Assembly: GCA_023411395.1 (NCBI GenBank)
Contig: JAEYOV010000068.1
Coordinates: forward strand, 1 to 64,000
From: Bacillota bacterium
GTDB taxonomy: Bacteria > Bacillota > Clostridia > Christensenellales > Aristaeellaceae
Length of the DNA stretch: 64,000 bases
Direction of reading: 5' to 3'
Notes under the pieces: generated by a model
Databases searched by the model: none
What the model was told of the DNA's origin: nothing
Seen by the model: only the letters and a program-made list of their open reading frames with translations
Shown: positions 14,457 to 22,592 of the stretch, one piece after another
How the letters are laid out: each line of letters opens with the position of its first letter
How positions within the stretch are numbered: the first letter of the stretch is position 1
Made by a program: the position numbers and the translations under genes

Positions 14457-15755
14457 ATGGAAACGAAGCGGTTTCACTCCGTCTGTCTGGACAAGACCCG
14501 CTGCAAGGGCTGCACCAACTGCCTGAAGCGCTGCCCCACGGAGGCCATACGCGTCAGGGATGGGCGGGCGCACATCATTGACGAGCGGTGCATAGACTGC
14601 GGCGAGTGCATACGGGTTTGCGCCTACCACGCCAAGGTGGCGCAGACGGACCCTATGTCATCCATCAGCCGTTTCAAATACAAGATTGCCCTTCCCGCTC
14701 CCTCGCTTTACGGCCAGTTCAAAGGCCTCCAGTCCATCGGCCGGTTGCTGACGGGCTTAAAAAGGATGGGCTTTGACGACGTGTTCGAGGTGGCCCGCGC
14801 GGCGGACGTGGCGACACGGGCCATCCGGGAGAAGCTGCGCCGGGAGGATACATTGAGGCCCCTTATTTCCTCCGCCTGCCCGGCCATCGTAAGGCTCATC
14901 CAGGTGCGCTTTCCGGACCTGATTCCCCACATCGTGGATATACGCCAGCCCATGGAACTGGCCGCCATCATGGCAAGGCGGGAATTTTGCAAGGCCCGGG
15001 GCGCAAAACCCGAGGAAGTAGGCTGCTTTTTCATCACCCCCTGTGCCGCCAAGGTGACGGCCATCCGCAGCCCCATCGGCCATGAGGAATCGGCGGTGGA
15101 CGGGGCCATCTCCATCATGGAGATTTACGGGCTTCTGTCCAGCCACACCAGGGGACAAGGCCGGCAGGCGGAAGACACGCCGTCCGCCACTTCCTATGGC
15201 GTGAGCTGGGCCAACAGCGGCGGCGAGGCCCGTGCCGTCTGTCCGGAAAACAGCCTTGCGGTGGACGGCATTGAAAACGTCATCCGTGTGCTGGAGGAGA
15301 TTGAAAACAACAAGCTCAGCGATTTGCAGTTTTTCGAAGGCTCCGCCTGCACCGGCGGCTGCGTGGGCGGCCCGCTTACGTTTGAAAACAACTATGTGGC
15401 TAAAAACGCCGTCCGCAAGCTGGCCGAAACCATGGACGGAATCCATCCCGATGATAAGGTGGATGTATCCATCCTGGACAAGTATCCGCTGTACGGGCGC
15501 AAACCCATCCTGCCCAACAGCGTGATGCAGCTGGACGAGGATATCGTGGAAGCCATGCGCAAAATGGAGCGCATGGAACAGATCGTAAAGGAACTGCCGG
15601 GCTATGACTGCGGCTCCTGCGGCGCACCTACCTGCCGTTCGCTGGCGGAGGACATTGTGAGGGGCTATGCCAGGGAGATGGACTGTGTTCACAAGCTGAA
15701 GGAGCAATTGAAAATCATGGCCCAGCAGATGGTGAACCTGGCACAGAACCACTAG
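14457..15755 (+). CDS. HydS-like [FeFe] hydrogenase-family protein
   Basis: This 432-residue protein has two N-terminal [4Fe-4S] motifs (CKGCTNCLKRCP, CIDCGECIRVC), an [FeFe] hydrogenase large-subunit domain and a C-terminal Fe-S module (CGSCGAPTCRSLAEDI). The H-cluster motifs depart from catalytic enzymes. L1 is SSACP with Ala140-Cys141 instead of the double Cys, L2 is TPCAAK (C196), and L3 is EGSACTGGC with Ser in place of the usual Met (C298, C302). This pattern resembles the putative sensory (group C) hydrogenases. Those usually carry a PAS domain, which is absent here. It lies between regulatory genes, so I infer a sensing role. A GGAGG site precedes the ATG. Confidence 0.8.
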   Translation: METKRFHSVCLDKTRCKGCTNCLKRCPTEAIRVRDGRAHIIDERCIDCGECIRVCAYHAKVAQTDPMSSISRFKYKIALPAPSLYGQFKGLQSIGRLLTGLKRMGFDDVFEVARAADVATRAIREKLRREDTLRPLISSACPAIVRLIQVRFPDLIPHIVDIRQPMELAAIMARREFCKARGAKPEEVGCFFITPCAAKVTAIRSPIGHEESAVDGAISIMEIYGLLSSHTRGQGRQAEDTPSATSYGVSWANSGGEARAVCPENSLAVDGIENVIRVLEEIENNKLSDLQFFEGSACTGGCVGGPLTFENNYVAKNAVRKLAETMDGIHPDDKVDVSILDKYPLYGRKPILPNSVMQLDEDIVEAMRKMERMEQIVKELPGYDCGSCGAPTCRSLAEDIVRGYAREMDCVHKLKEQLKIMAQQMVNLAQNH

Positions 15756-15797
15756 CGCTTCAATGACGCTTTCCATGACTTGTTTGGAGGTGAAACC

Positions 15798-16184
15798 ATG
15801 GATAACCTGCTGCCCATCGAACTGAAAACCGTCGTTCTGGATTGTCCCGATATTCAGGCGCTGTCCGATTTCTACGCCAAAATGCTCGGCTGGAAGAAAG
15901 CTTATGCCGATGATGAATGGGCAGATATTCAACCACCAGGCGGTGGCACAAAGCTTGGATTTCAGAAGAATGATGACTACGTGCCCCCTGTTTGGCCGGA
16001 AGAACCGCAGGGTCAGCAGCAAATGCTCCATCTGGATTTTTTTGTGTCCAGCGCGGAACAGATGGAAAAAGCCGTGCAGCACGCCGTTTCCTGCGGCGCG
16101 CGCAAGGCGGAAATCCAATATGATTCCAGGTGGACCGTGATGATCGACCCGGCGGGACATCCTTTCTGCTTTGTTGCCGGGTAA
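15798..16184 (+). CDS. VOC family (glyoxalase/bleomycin-resistance fold) protein
   Basis: This 128-residue vicinal-oxygen-chelate protein shows the paired beta-alpha-beta modules: VVLDCPDIQALSDFYAKMLGW at the N-terminus, and MLHLDFFVSSAEQMEKA followed by MIDPAGHPFCF at the C-terminus. The His in MLHLDF and other polar residues could bind a metal. The substrate is unknown. It interrupts the hydrogenase-associated cluster between the HydS-like gene and the second DRTGG gene. It may be a later insertion or an unrelated passenger. GGAGG lies upstream of the ATG. Confidence 0.8.
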   Translation: MDNLLPIELKTVVLDCPDIQALSDFYAKMLGWKKAYADDEWADIQPPGGGTKLGFQKNDDYVPPVWPEEPQGQQQMLHLDFFVSSAEQMEKAVQHAVSCGARKAEIQYDSRWTVMIDPAGHPFCFVAG

Positions 16185-16272
16185 AGAGGTATGCAAAGAT
16201 GCGTCCCTGTGAATGATTCATTTGCATGATTGGATTTGCAAAAAAAAGTATACCCCTGACGGGAGGCGCCCT

Positions 16273-16620
16273 ATGACCGTATCACAACTGATGGAAATTC
16301 TTGATGCCGATAATCTTACGCCCGGAGCTTCGCTTTCCAACGAGGTATCCTGCGGCTATGTGTGCGACCTTTTAAGCTGGGTCATGGCCCACGGCGCGCC
16401 TAAAACAGCCTGGGTCACCGTACAGACGCATTTGAACGTCATTGCCGTGGCGGTGCTGATGGAGTTTGCGTGTATCATTCTCCCTGAGGACATCGATATG
16501 GAGGAAGGCTCGCTTCAAAAGGCGAAAAGCGAAAATATCCCCGTGCTGAAAAGCAGCAAGACAGCCTACCAGCTTTGCGGGGAAATGGCGGCCGCGGGCA
16601 TAGCGGCTTCCCTCCGGTAG
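16273..16620 (+). CDS. DRTGG-domain protein (second copy)
   Basis: A second 115-residue stand-alone DRTGG protein, clearly a paralogue of the one encoded at 13635-13988. The shared layout is LSNEVSCGYVCDLLSWVM, TAWVTVQTHLNVIAVA and the end KSSKTAYQLCGEM, matching STVKTAYTACGIL in the first copy. The ATG at 16273 follows GGGAGG; the longer frame upstream has no ribosome site. It overlaps no gene and is followed after 4 bp by the PHP gene. Confidence 0.78.
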   Translation: MTVSQLMEILDADNLTPGASLSNEVSCGYVCDLLSWVMAHGAPKTAWVTVQTHLNVIAVAVLMEFACIILPEDIDMEEGSLQKAKSENIPVLKSSKTAYQLCGEMAAAGIAASLR

Positions 16621-16624
16621 GCGT

Positions 16625-17338
16625 ATGAACATCTTTGTTGACCTGCACATCCATTCCTGCCTGTCCCCCTGCGGGGAGAGGGACATGACGCCTTTCAATA
16701 TCTGCGCCATGGCAAAAATCAAAGGCCTTCAGGCCATAGCCATTGCCGACCACAACTCCGCCCAAAACCTGCCCGCAGCAAAGGCGGCGGCGAAGGCCCA
16801 TGGCCTTGTGCTGCTTCCGGGCCTGGAGATTACCACACGCGAGGAAGTCCACCTGCTGGCCTATTTTCCCACCGTGGAACAGGCCATGGCGATGGGGGAC
16901 TTTCTTTATGATCATCTTCCCGATATACAAAATGATCCGCGCCTGTTCGGTGATCAGCAGATCATCAATGAACGGGATGAAGCCGTGGGCGTTGAACGCC
17001 GTTTGCTCCTATCCGCTGCCGTCCTGCCCCTTCATCAGGCAGTTTATGAGATCAAACGTTTTGACGGCCTTGCCGTGCCCGCCCATATCAACCGCGGCGC
17101 TAACGGCCTGCTTGCACACCTTGGCTTCCTGCCCTACAATGTGGATTTTTCCGCTCTGGAGGTAACGCCTCAATTGCCCGTATCATCAGCCGATCTCCGG
17201 GGGAAAATCGTTTTGCACGCTTCAGATGCCCACCGCCTGGAAGATATTTCCGAAGCCGTATATGCTTTGGAAGTGACGGAACTGTCGCCTAAAGGGATTT
17301 TGAAAGCCTTGGGTTATACGCGTGTAAGTTCTGTGTAA
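16625..17338 (+). CDS. PHP-domain metal-dependent phosphoesterase
   Basis: This 237-residue protein keeps the PHP metal-binding motifs: DLHIHSCLSPCG at residue 6, IADHNS near residue 40, GLEITT near residue 66, PAHINR near residue 155 and the closing HASDAHRLEDI. PHP domains hydrolyse phosphoesters such as histidinol phosphate, 3',5'-bisphosphates or short oligonucleotides. The substrate here is not known. Such genes commonly accompany DRTGG and hydrogenase genes in Clostridia. The stop is followed by an AT-rich gap ahead of hydC. Confidence 0.82.
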   Translation: MNIFVDLHIHSCLSPCGERDMTPFNICAMAKIKGLQAIAIADHNSAQNLPAAKAAAKAHGLVLLPGLEITTREEVHLLAYFPTVEQAMAMGDFLYDHLPDIQNDPRLFGDQQIINERDEAVGVERRLLLSAAVLPLHQAVYEIKRFDGLAVPAHINRGANGLLAHLGFLPYNVDFSALEVTPQLPVSSADLRGKIVLHASDAHRLEDISEAVYALEVTELSPKGILKALGYTRVSSV

Positions 17339-17386
17339 GAAAACAAAAAACCGTTAAAAAATTAACTAGCTTGTATGATTTCAGTT

Positions 17387-17408
17387 TGTGGAGTTTCCAC
17401 GAACTTTT
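17387..17408 (+). terminator. Possible weak terminator after the PHP gene
   Basis: GTGGA (17387-17391) and TCCAC (17395-17399) form a 5-bp hairpin followed by GAACTTTTTT. It is short, so termination is uncertain. Confidence 0.35.
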
Positions 17409-17478
17409 TTAGATTGTGGATTTTTTATCAAAAAAGCTGTTTTTGCCTTGTTTTGGGCGTGCAATTCATCCCGAAGTA

Positions 17479-17487
17479 TGTTAAAAT
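17479..17487 (+). promoter_or_regulatory. Extended -10 promoter of the hydrogenase operon
   Basis: TGTTAAAAT (17479-17487) is a TGN-extended -10 box; the -35 region is poor (TGCAAT at 17460-17465). The predicted start falls near 17494, directly before a perfect hairpin. Confidence 0.5.
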
Positions 17488-17494
17488 ATCTACA

Positions 17495-17518
17495 AGCGTG
17501 GCGCGAAGTCGCCACGCT
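17495..17518 (+). promoter_or_regulatory. Hairpin at the predicted 5' end of the hyd mRNA
   Basis: AGCGTGGCG (17495-17503) and CGCCACGCT (17510-17518) form a perfect 9-bp stem with loop CGAAGT, starting about at +1 of the predicted transcript. No U-tract follows. It would fit a 5' stabiliser or a protein-binding element. Confidence 0.5.
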
Positions 17519-17553
17519 GGCTTGTGCAAAGAATAAAGGAGGTCGCACCACGC

Positions 17554-18024
17554 ATGCCCGAACTGTCGGAGAAGTATGCAAAGCTGGATCAGGTGATCGC
17601 CGCGCACCGCGATGAAAAGGGCGCCCTGATGCCGGTTTTGCAGGAAGCACAGGAGATATTCGGCTGTGTTCCCATGGATGTGCAGGAGATTATTGCGGAC
17701 GGTCTTCATACCACCCTCAGCGAAGTGTATGGCGTCACCACGTTTTACTCCCAGTTTTCCCTCCAGCCAAGGGGCGAACACGTGGTGGGCGTTTGCCTGG
17801 GCACAGCCTGCTACGTCAAAGGATCACAAAAAGTATTGGACAAACTGCAGGATGAATTGAAAATACGAGTGGGCAGGACAACCCCGGACGGGAAATTCAC
17901 ACTGCAAGCCACCCGTTGCCTGGGCGCCTGTGGCCTGGCCCCTGTGATGATGGTGGGAGACGAAGTCTATGGAAGGCTGACGCCCGACGACATTCCAGCC
18001 ATATTGGACAAATACAGGGCATAA
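17554..18024 (+). CDS. hydC: Bifurcating [FeFe] hydrogenase subunit HydC (NuoE-like)
   Basis: This 156-residue thioredoxin-fold [2Fe-2S] subunit corresponds to NuoE and to HydC of HydABC hydrogenases. The four cluster cysteines lie in CLGTACYVKG (about residue 90) and CLGACGLAP (about residue 127). An N-terminal helical domain with VYGVTTFYSQF precedes them. It passes electrons between HydB and HydA in the cytosolic complex. ATG 17554 is used because GGAGG lies upstream, although the spacing of 11 nt is slightly long. Confidence 0.92.
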   Translation: MPELSEKYAKLDQVIAAHRDEKGALMPVLQEAQEIFGCVPMDVQEIIADGLHTTLSEVYGVTTFYSQFSLQPRGEHVVGVCLGTACYVKGSQKVLDKLQDELKIRVGRTTPDGKFTLQATRCLGACGLAPVMMVGDEVYGRLTPDDIPAILDKYRA

Positions 18025-18026
18025 TC

Positions 18027-18593
18027 ATGCGGGATATATCACTGCACCTGATGGATATTGTGCAAAACAGCATACGGGCTCAGGCAAAGCTGGTTCAAAC
18101 CCACATGACGCTGAACGAAAAAGGAATTTTAACCCTGGTGGTGGAAGATAATGGTTCAGGCATGGACAGAGAACTTATAAGCCAAGTGCAAAACCCCTTC
18201 ACCACCACCAGAAGTTCGCGGAGAGTAGGCCTCGGACTGCCGCTTTTATCGGAAAACGCCAGGAGGACGGGCGGGGCTGTCACGATTCAAAGCGAGCCTG
18301 GAAACGGCACTGTGATCACCGCCGTCTTCCACACGGATCACATCGACTGTTTGCCCATGGGGGATTTGGCGGAAACCATCCTTGCGCTTTTGATCGCCTG
18401 CCCCGAAACGCCCGACTTTGTTTTTCAACTGACCGCCCCCGGCCGGGAAGCCTCCCTGGATACCCGCGTCGTTCGGGAAATATTGCAAGGCGTTCCGTTG
18501 AATGAGCCGGAGGTCATCCAATGGATGCAGTCAACCTTGCGGGAAGAAACCCAACAAGTCTTTGGAGGGACGGAATATGAAATCCATCGCTGA
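18027..18593 (+). CDS. Stand-alone HATPase, second copy
   Basis: This 188-residue histidine-kinase-like ATPase has the N-box HLMDIVQNSIRAQA (residues 7-20), G1 EDNGSGMD, F-box NPFTTT and G2 RVGLGLPLLSENA. It has no phosphoacceptor His domain. After the ATPase core there are about 80 residues that could bind a partner. It lies 2 bp after hydC and overlaps the following 2Fe-2S gene by 17 bp, so it is produced together with the catalytic hydrogenase subunits. Homologues sit in the same position in many clostridial hyd operons; the role is unproven. Confidence 0.8.
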   Translation: MRDISLHLMDIVQNSIRAQAKLVQTHMTLNEKGILTLVVEDNGSGMDRELISQVQNPFTTTRSSRRVGLGLPLLSENARRTGGAVTIQSEPGNGTVITAVFHTDHIDCLPMGDLAETILALLIACPETPDFVFQLTAPGREASLDTRVVREILQGVPLNEPEVIQWMQSTLREETQQVFGGTEYEIHR

Positions 18594-18954
18594 ACTGGAA
18601 GCCATCCGGCAGCGGACGCTGGACAAAGTCCTGCTGCGCAAAGAGGGAAATGACGCCGTCCGCGTTGTGGTTGGCATGGCCACCTGCGGCATCGCCGCCG
18701 GGGCGCGGCCTGTGATGCTGGCTTTTGTGGAGGAACTCAAACGCAGGAATCTCATTCATGTGACCGTCTCCCAAACCGGCTGCATCGGCATGTGCCGTCT
18801 GGAGCCCATGGTGGATGTGATCGTGCCCGGCCAGGAAAAGGTAACGTATGTGAAAGTCAAGCCGGAAATGGTGGGCCGCATCGTGGCGGAGCACATCGTC
18901 AATGGCCGCCCGGTGGAAGATTACACCATCGGCGCGGCGGAAGACGCCCGGTAA
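18577..18954 (+). CDS. Thioredoxin-like [2Fe-2S] protein
   Basis: This 125-residue protein has the fold and cluster pattern of the N-terminal [2Fe-2S] domain of HydB. The cysteines lie in MATCGIAAGA (about residue 37) and SQTGCIGMCRLEP (about residue 68). It is encoded between the HATPase and hydB. It is probably an accessory electron carrier, or a link between the hydrogenase and the HATPase. ATG 18577 follows a GGAGGG site inside the end of the HATPase gene. Confidence 0.85.
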   Translation: MKSIAELEAIRQRTLDKVLLRKEGNDAVRVVVGMATCGIAAGARPVMLAFVEELKRRNLIHVTVSQTGCIGMCRLEPMVDVIVPGQEKVTYVKVKPEMVGRIVAEHIVNGRPVEDYTIGAAEDAR

Positions 18955-18975
18955 GCGGCCTGAGGAGGAAGGATT

Positions 18976-20772
18976 ATGGAACTGTATCGCGCCCACGTGC
19001 TTGTCTGCGGCGGAACCGGCTGCTCTGCCTCCGGCTCCGGCGAATTGCTCAAGCGGTTTGAGGAAAAACTGAAGGAACACGGCCTGGAAAAAGAAATCAA
19101 AATGGTCCGCACCGGTTGCTTCGGCCTGTGCGAGGCCGGCCCGGTAGTGATCGTCTACCCGGAAGGCACTTTCTACAGCCGCGTGAAGGCTGATGATGTC
19201 GACGAGATCGTCAGCGAGCATCTGCTAAAGGGCCGCAAGGTGCAGCATCTGGTGTACATGGACCACGGTACCCTGGATAGCAGTGTTGCAAAGTCTCTGG
19301 AGGAGATCGGCTTTTACAAAAAGCAAAAGCGTCTTGCCCTGCGCAACTGCGGCGTCATCGATCCGGAAAACATCGATGAGTATATTGCTTTCGACGGTTA
19401 CAAGGCGCTGGGCAAGGCACTGACGGAGATGACACGGGAAGAGGTCATCGACGTGGTCCAAAAAAGCGGCCTTCGCGGCCGCGGCGGCGCCGGCTTTCCC
19501 ACCGGCATGAAATGGAAGCTCACCTATCAGAGCCAGGCCGATCAGAAATACGTGGCTTGCAATGCCGACGAAGGCGACCCCGGCGCGTTCATGGACCGTT
19601 CCGTTTTGGAGGGCGATCCCCACAGCGTCATCGAGGCCATGGCCATCGCCGGCTATGCCATCGGCGCTTCCGAAGGCTATATCTATGTCCGGGCGGAGTA
19701 TCCCATTGCGGTCAAGCGCCTGGCCATCGCCATCGACCAGGCCAGGGAATACGGCTTATTGGGCAGGAACATTTTCAATACGGACTTTTCCTTTGACCTT
19801 CATATCCGCCTGGGCGCCGGTGCATTCGTCTGCGGCGAGGAAACGGCCCTGATGGCCTCCGTAGAGGGAAAGCGCGGTGAGCCCCGGCCCCGTCCGCCCT
19901 TCCCGGCGGTAAAGGGCATCTTCGGCAAGCCAACCAACCTCAACAACGTGGAAACCTACGCCAACATCCCGCAAATTATTTTGAATGGCGCGGAGTGGTT
20001 CTCAAGCATCGGCACGGAAAAATCCAAAGGCACAAAAGTGTTTGCGCTGGGCGGCAAGATCAACAACACGGGCCTTGTGGAAGTGCCTATGGGCACAAAG
20101 CTCCGGGAGATCATCTACGACATCGGCGGGGGCATTCCCGGCGGCAAGCAGTACAAGGCCGTGCAAACGGGCGGCCCCTCCGGCGGCTGCATCCCTTCGG
20201 AGCTTCTGGATATCTCCATTGAGTATGATACGCTGATATCCATCGGCTCCATGATGGGCTCGGGCGGCATGATCGTGCTGGATGAAGACGACTGCATGGT
20301 GGACATCGCCCGCTACTTCCTGGACTTCACCGTGGATGAAAGCTGCGGCAAATGCACACCTTGCCGTATCGGCACAAAGCGCATGCTGGAGATTCTGGAG
20401 CGCATTGTGGAAGGCAAGGGCGAGATGGAAGATATCGATAAGCTGGAGACGCTGGCCAGGAACATCAAGGCTACTGCGCTCTGCGGTCTGGGGCAGTCGG
20501 CTCCCAGCCCCATACTTTCCACATTGAAGTATTTCCGCAGCGAATACGAGGCCCACATCAAGGAAAAACGCTGCCCCGCCCATCATTGCCAGGCGCTTTT
20601 AAGCTATGTCATCACCGACAAGTGCCGCGGCTGCACGCTGTGCGCCAAGGTTTGCCCGGCGGGAGCCATTACGGGCGAGGTGCGCAAGCAGCATAAGGTG
20701 GATACGCTCAAATGTATAAAGTGCGGCGCCTGTATGGAAAAATGCCGTTTTGGCGCCATTGTGAAGAACTGA
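18976..20772 (+). CDS. hydB: Bifurcating [FeFe] hydrogenase subunit HydB (NuoF-like)
   Basis: This 598-residue flavoprotein binds FMN and NAD(H) and is the diaphorase part of the HydABC complex. In order it has a thioredoxin-like [2Fe-2S] domain (VCGGTGCSASGS, CFGLCEAGP), the NuoF core with GRGGAGFPTGMKW and NADEGDPGAF for NADH and FMN binding, a SLBB domain, and the CGKCTPCR cluster motif near residue 460. Two C-terminal [4Fe-4S] motifs (CRGCTLCAKVCP, CIKCGACMEKC) follow. It couples H2, NAD(H) and ferredoxin. The ATG follows GAGGAGG. Confidence 0.95.
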   Translation: MELYRAHVLVCGGTGCSASGSGELLKRFEEKLKEHGLEKEIKMVRTGCFGLCEAGPVVIVYPEGTFYSRVKADDVDEIVSEHLLKGRKVQHLVYMDHGTLDSSVAKSLEEIGFYKKQKRLALRNCGVIDPENIDEYIAFDGYKALGKALTEMTREEVIDVVQKSGLRGRGGAGFPTGMKWKLTYQSQADQKYVACNADEGDPGAFMDRSVLEGDPHSVIEAMAIAGYAIGASEGYIYVRAEYPIAVKRLAIAIDQAREYGLLGRNIFNTDFSFDLHIRLGAGAFVCGEETALMASVEGKRGEPRPRPPFPAVKGIFGKPTNLNNVETYANIPQIILNGAEWFSSIGTEKSKGTKVFALGGKINNTGLVEVPMGTKLREIIYDIGGGIPGGKQYKAVQTGGPSGGCIPSELLDISIEYDTLISIGSMMGSGGMIVLDEDDCMVDIARYFLDFTVDESCGKCTPCRIGTKRMLEILERIVEGKGEMEDIDKLETLARNIKATALCGLGQSAPSPILSTLKYFRSEYEAHIKEKRCPAHHCQALLSYVITDKCRGCTLCAKVCPAGAITGEVRKQHKVDTLKCIKCGACMEKCRFGAIVKN

Positions 20773-20791
20773 CGGAGAGGAGGAAAGTCAA

Positions 20792-22540
20792 ATGGAACAA
20801 CTTGTTTCGCTGACCATTGATGGCGTGAAGGTGGAAGTCCCGGCCGGCACCACCGTTTTGGAAGCCGCCAGGAAAGCGCATGTGAATATCCCGACGCTGT
20901 GTTATTTGAAAGGCCTGAACGAGATCGGCGCCTGCCGCATCTGCGTGGTGGACACGGGCGCTCGTTCCTTGCAGGCGGCCTGCGTGCTGCCCGTTGCCCC
21001 CAATATGGTGGTGAAGACCAACACACCCGCCGTGCGGGAAGCCCGGAAAGTCAACCTGGAGCTGATTTTAAGCACCCATGACAAGAAGTGCCTGTCCTGC
21101 GTGCGCAGCCAGAATTGCGAACTTCAAACGCTGTGCCGTGAGCTGGGCGTGGAAGACGGGGGCCGGTTCGAAGGCAAGCGGATTGCCTATGACGTGGATG
21201 ACTTCTCTCCCTCCATCGTCCGGGGCAACAACAAGTGCGTGCTTTGCCGCCGCTGTGTGGCAGCCTGCTCAAAAGCGCAGGATGTGGGCGTCATCGGCGC
21301 TACGAACCGGGGCTTTGAAACGGCCATCGAACCGCCGTGGGAAATGAAGCTTGGCGAAATGGCCTGTATCAACTGCGGCCAGTGCATCACGGCCTGCCCG
21401 GTGGGGGCGCTCAGGGAAAAGGACGAGACCGATTTGGTTTGGAAGCTCCTTAACAACCCCAATAAGCATGTGGTGGTGCAGCCCGCCCCTGCCGTCCGCG
21501 CCGCGCTGGGCGAGGAGTTCGGCATGGAAATAGGCAGCCGCGTCACCGGGAAAATGGTATCCGCTTTGCGGCGTCTTGGCTTTGACAAAGTGTTCGACAC
21601 CGATTTTGCCGCGGACCTGACCATTATGGAAGAAGCCACCGAGCTGCTGGGCCGCCTGGAGAGTGGCGGCGTTCTGCCCATGATTACCTCCTGCTCGCCC
21701 GGCTGGATCAAGTACTGCGAGCATTATTACCCCGATTTCATCCCCAACCTGTCCTCCTGCAAATCGCCCCATGAAATGCTGGGTGCCATGGTCAAGACGT
21801 ACTTCGCCGAAAAGGCCGGCATCGGCGCCGGCGACATCGCCGTGGTGTCCGTCATGCCCTGCACCGCGAAAAAATTTGAGGCCGACCGGCCCGAGCTTTC
21901 CGCAGCCGGATATCCGGACGTGGACGCAGTGATCACCACAAGGGAGCTGGCCAGAATGATCAAGGAGGCCGGCATCGACTTTGCAAGCCTGCCGGATGAA
22001 GATTTTGATAATCTGCTGGGTGAGAGCACCGGGGCAAGCGTTATCTTCGGCGCTACCGGCGGCGTGATGGAAGCGGCGCTGCGCACCGCCTATGAAGTCG
22101 TCACAGGCAAGGAATTGCCCAAGGTGGAGTTCGAGCAGGTCCGGGGTCTTGAAGGCGTGAAGGAAGCCACCATCCAGGTGGGGGATATCCCGCTAAGCGT
22201 GGCTGTTGCCCATGGCACCGCCAACGCCGCCAAGGTGCTGGAAAGCGTGCAAAGCGGCGAAAAGACGTATCACTTCATCGAGATCATGGGCTGCCCGGGC
22301 GGCTGCGTCACCGGGGGCGGACAGCCTATCGTTTCCGCGCAAAAGCGCATGGATGTGAACCCCGGCGCGCTTCGGGCCGCGGCGCTGTACGGCGAGGACA
22401 AGGACAAGCCCCTGCGCAAGAGCCATGAGAACAAGGGCGTTCAAAAGCTGTACGAGGAGTTTTTGGAAAAGCCCAACAGCCACAAGGCGCACGAGCTTTT
22501 GCATACCCATTACGAAGCACGGCCGAAGTACAGCAAGTAA
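20792..22540 (+). CDS. hydA: Bifurcating [FeFe] hydrogenase catalytic subunit HydA
   Basis: The 582-residue catalytic subunit reduces protons or oxidises H2 at the H-cluster. Domains in order: a [2Fe-2S] domain (GACRICVVD), a His-type [4Fe-4S] motif (HDKKCLSCVRSQNC), two ferredoxin clusters (CVLCRRCVAAC, CINCGQCITACP), the H domain and the C-terminal small-subunit-like tail. H-cluster motifs are TSCSPGW (C301, with Ser302 where many enzymes have a second Cys), MPCTAKK (C357) and EIMGCPGGC (C501, C505). With HydB and HydC it should form the electron-bifurcating complex using NADH and reduced ferredoxin. AGGAGG precedes the ATG. Confidence 0.95.
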   Translation: MEQLVSLTIDGVKVEVPAGTTVLEAARKAHVNIPTLCYLKGLNEIGACRICVVDTGARSLQAACVLPVAPNMVVKTNTPAVREARKVNLELILSTHDKKCLSCVRSQNCELQTLCRELGVEDGGRFEGKRIAYDVDDFSPSIVRGNNKCVLCRRCVAACSKAQDVGVIGATNRGFETAIEPPWEMKLGEMACINCGQCITACPVGALREKDETDLVWKLLNNPNKHVVVQPAPAVRAALGEEFGMEIGSRVTGKMVSALRRLGFDKVFDTDFAADLTIMEEATELLGRLESGGVLPMITSCSPGWIKYCEHYYPDFIPNLSSCKSPHEMLGAMVKTYFAEKAGIGAGDIAVVSVMPCTAKKFEADRPELSAAGYPDVDAVITTRELARMIKEAGIDFASLPDEDFDNLLGESTGASVIFGATGGVMEAALRTAYEVVTGKELPKVEFEQVRGLEGVKEATIQVGDIPLSVAVAHGTANAAKVLESVQSGEKTYHFIEIMGCPGGCVTGGGQPIVSAQKRMDVNPGALRAAALYGEDKDKPLRKSHENKGVQKLYEEFLEKPNSHKAHELLHTHYEARPKYSK

Positions 22541-22552
22541 CAGAGACGCAAA

Positions 22553-22592
22553 AAAATCAGCCATCCGATGCGGATTTCGGATGGCTGATTTT
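22553..22592. terminator. Bidirectional terminator between hydA and recX
   Basis: AAAATCAGCCATCCG (22553-22567) and CGGATGGCTGATTTT (22578-22592) form a perfect 15-bp stem, with T-runs on both strands. It serves both hydA and the convergent recX, whose stop codon lies in the right arm. Confidence 0.9.

Noticed and set aside
14757..16196. Minus-strand open frame of 479 codons opposite the HydS-like gene
   Set aside because: It spans two real plus-strand genes and shows no recognisable motif; it is an artefact of G/C-rich third positions.
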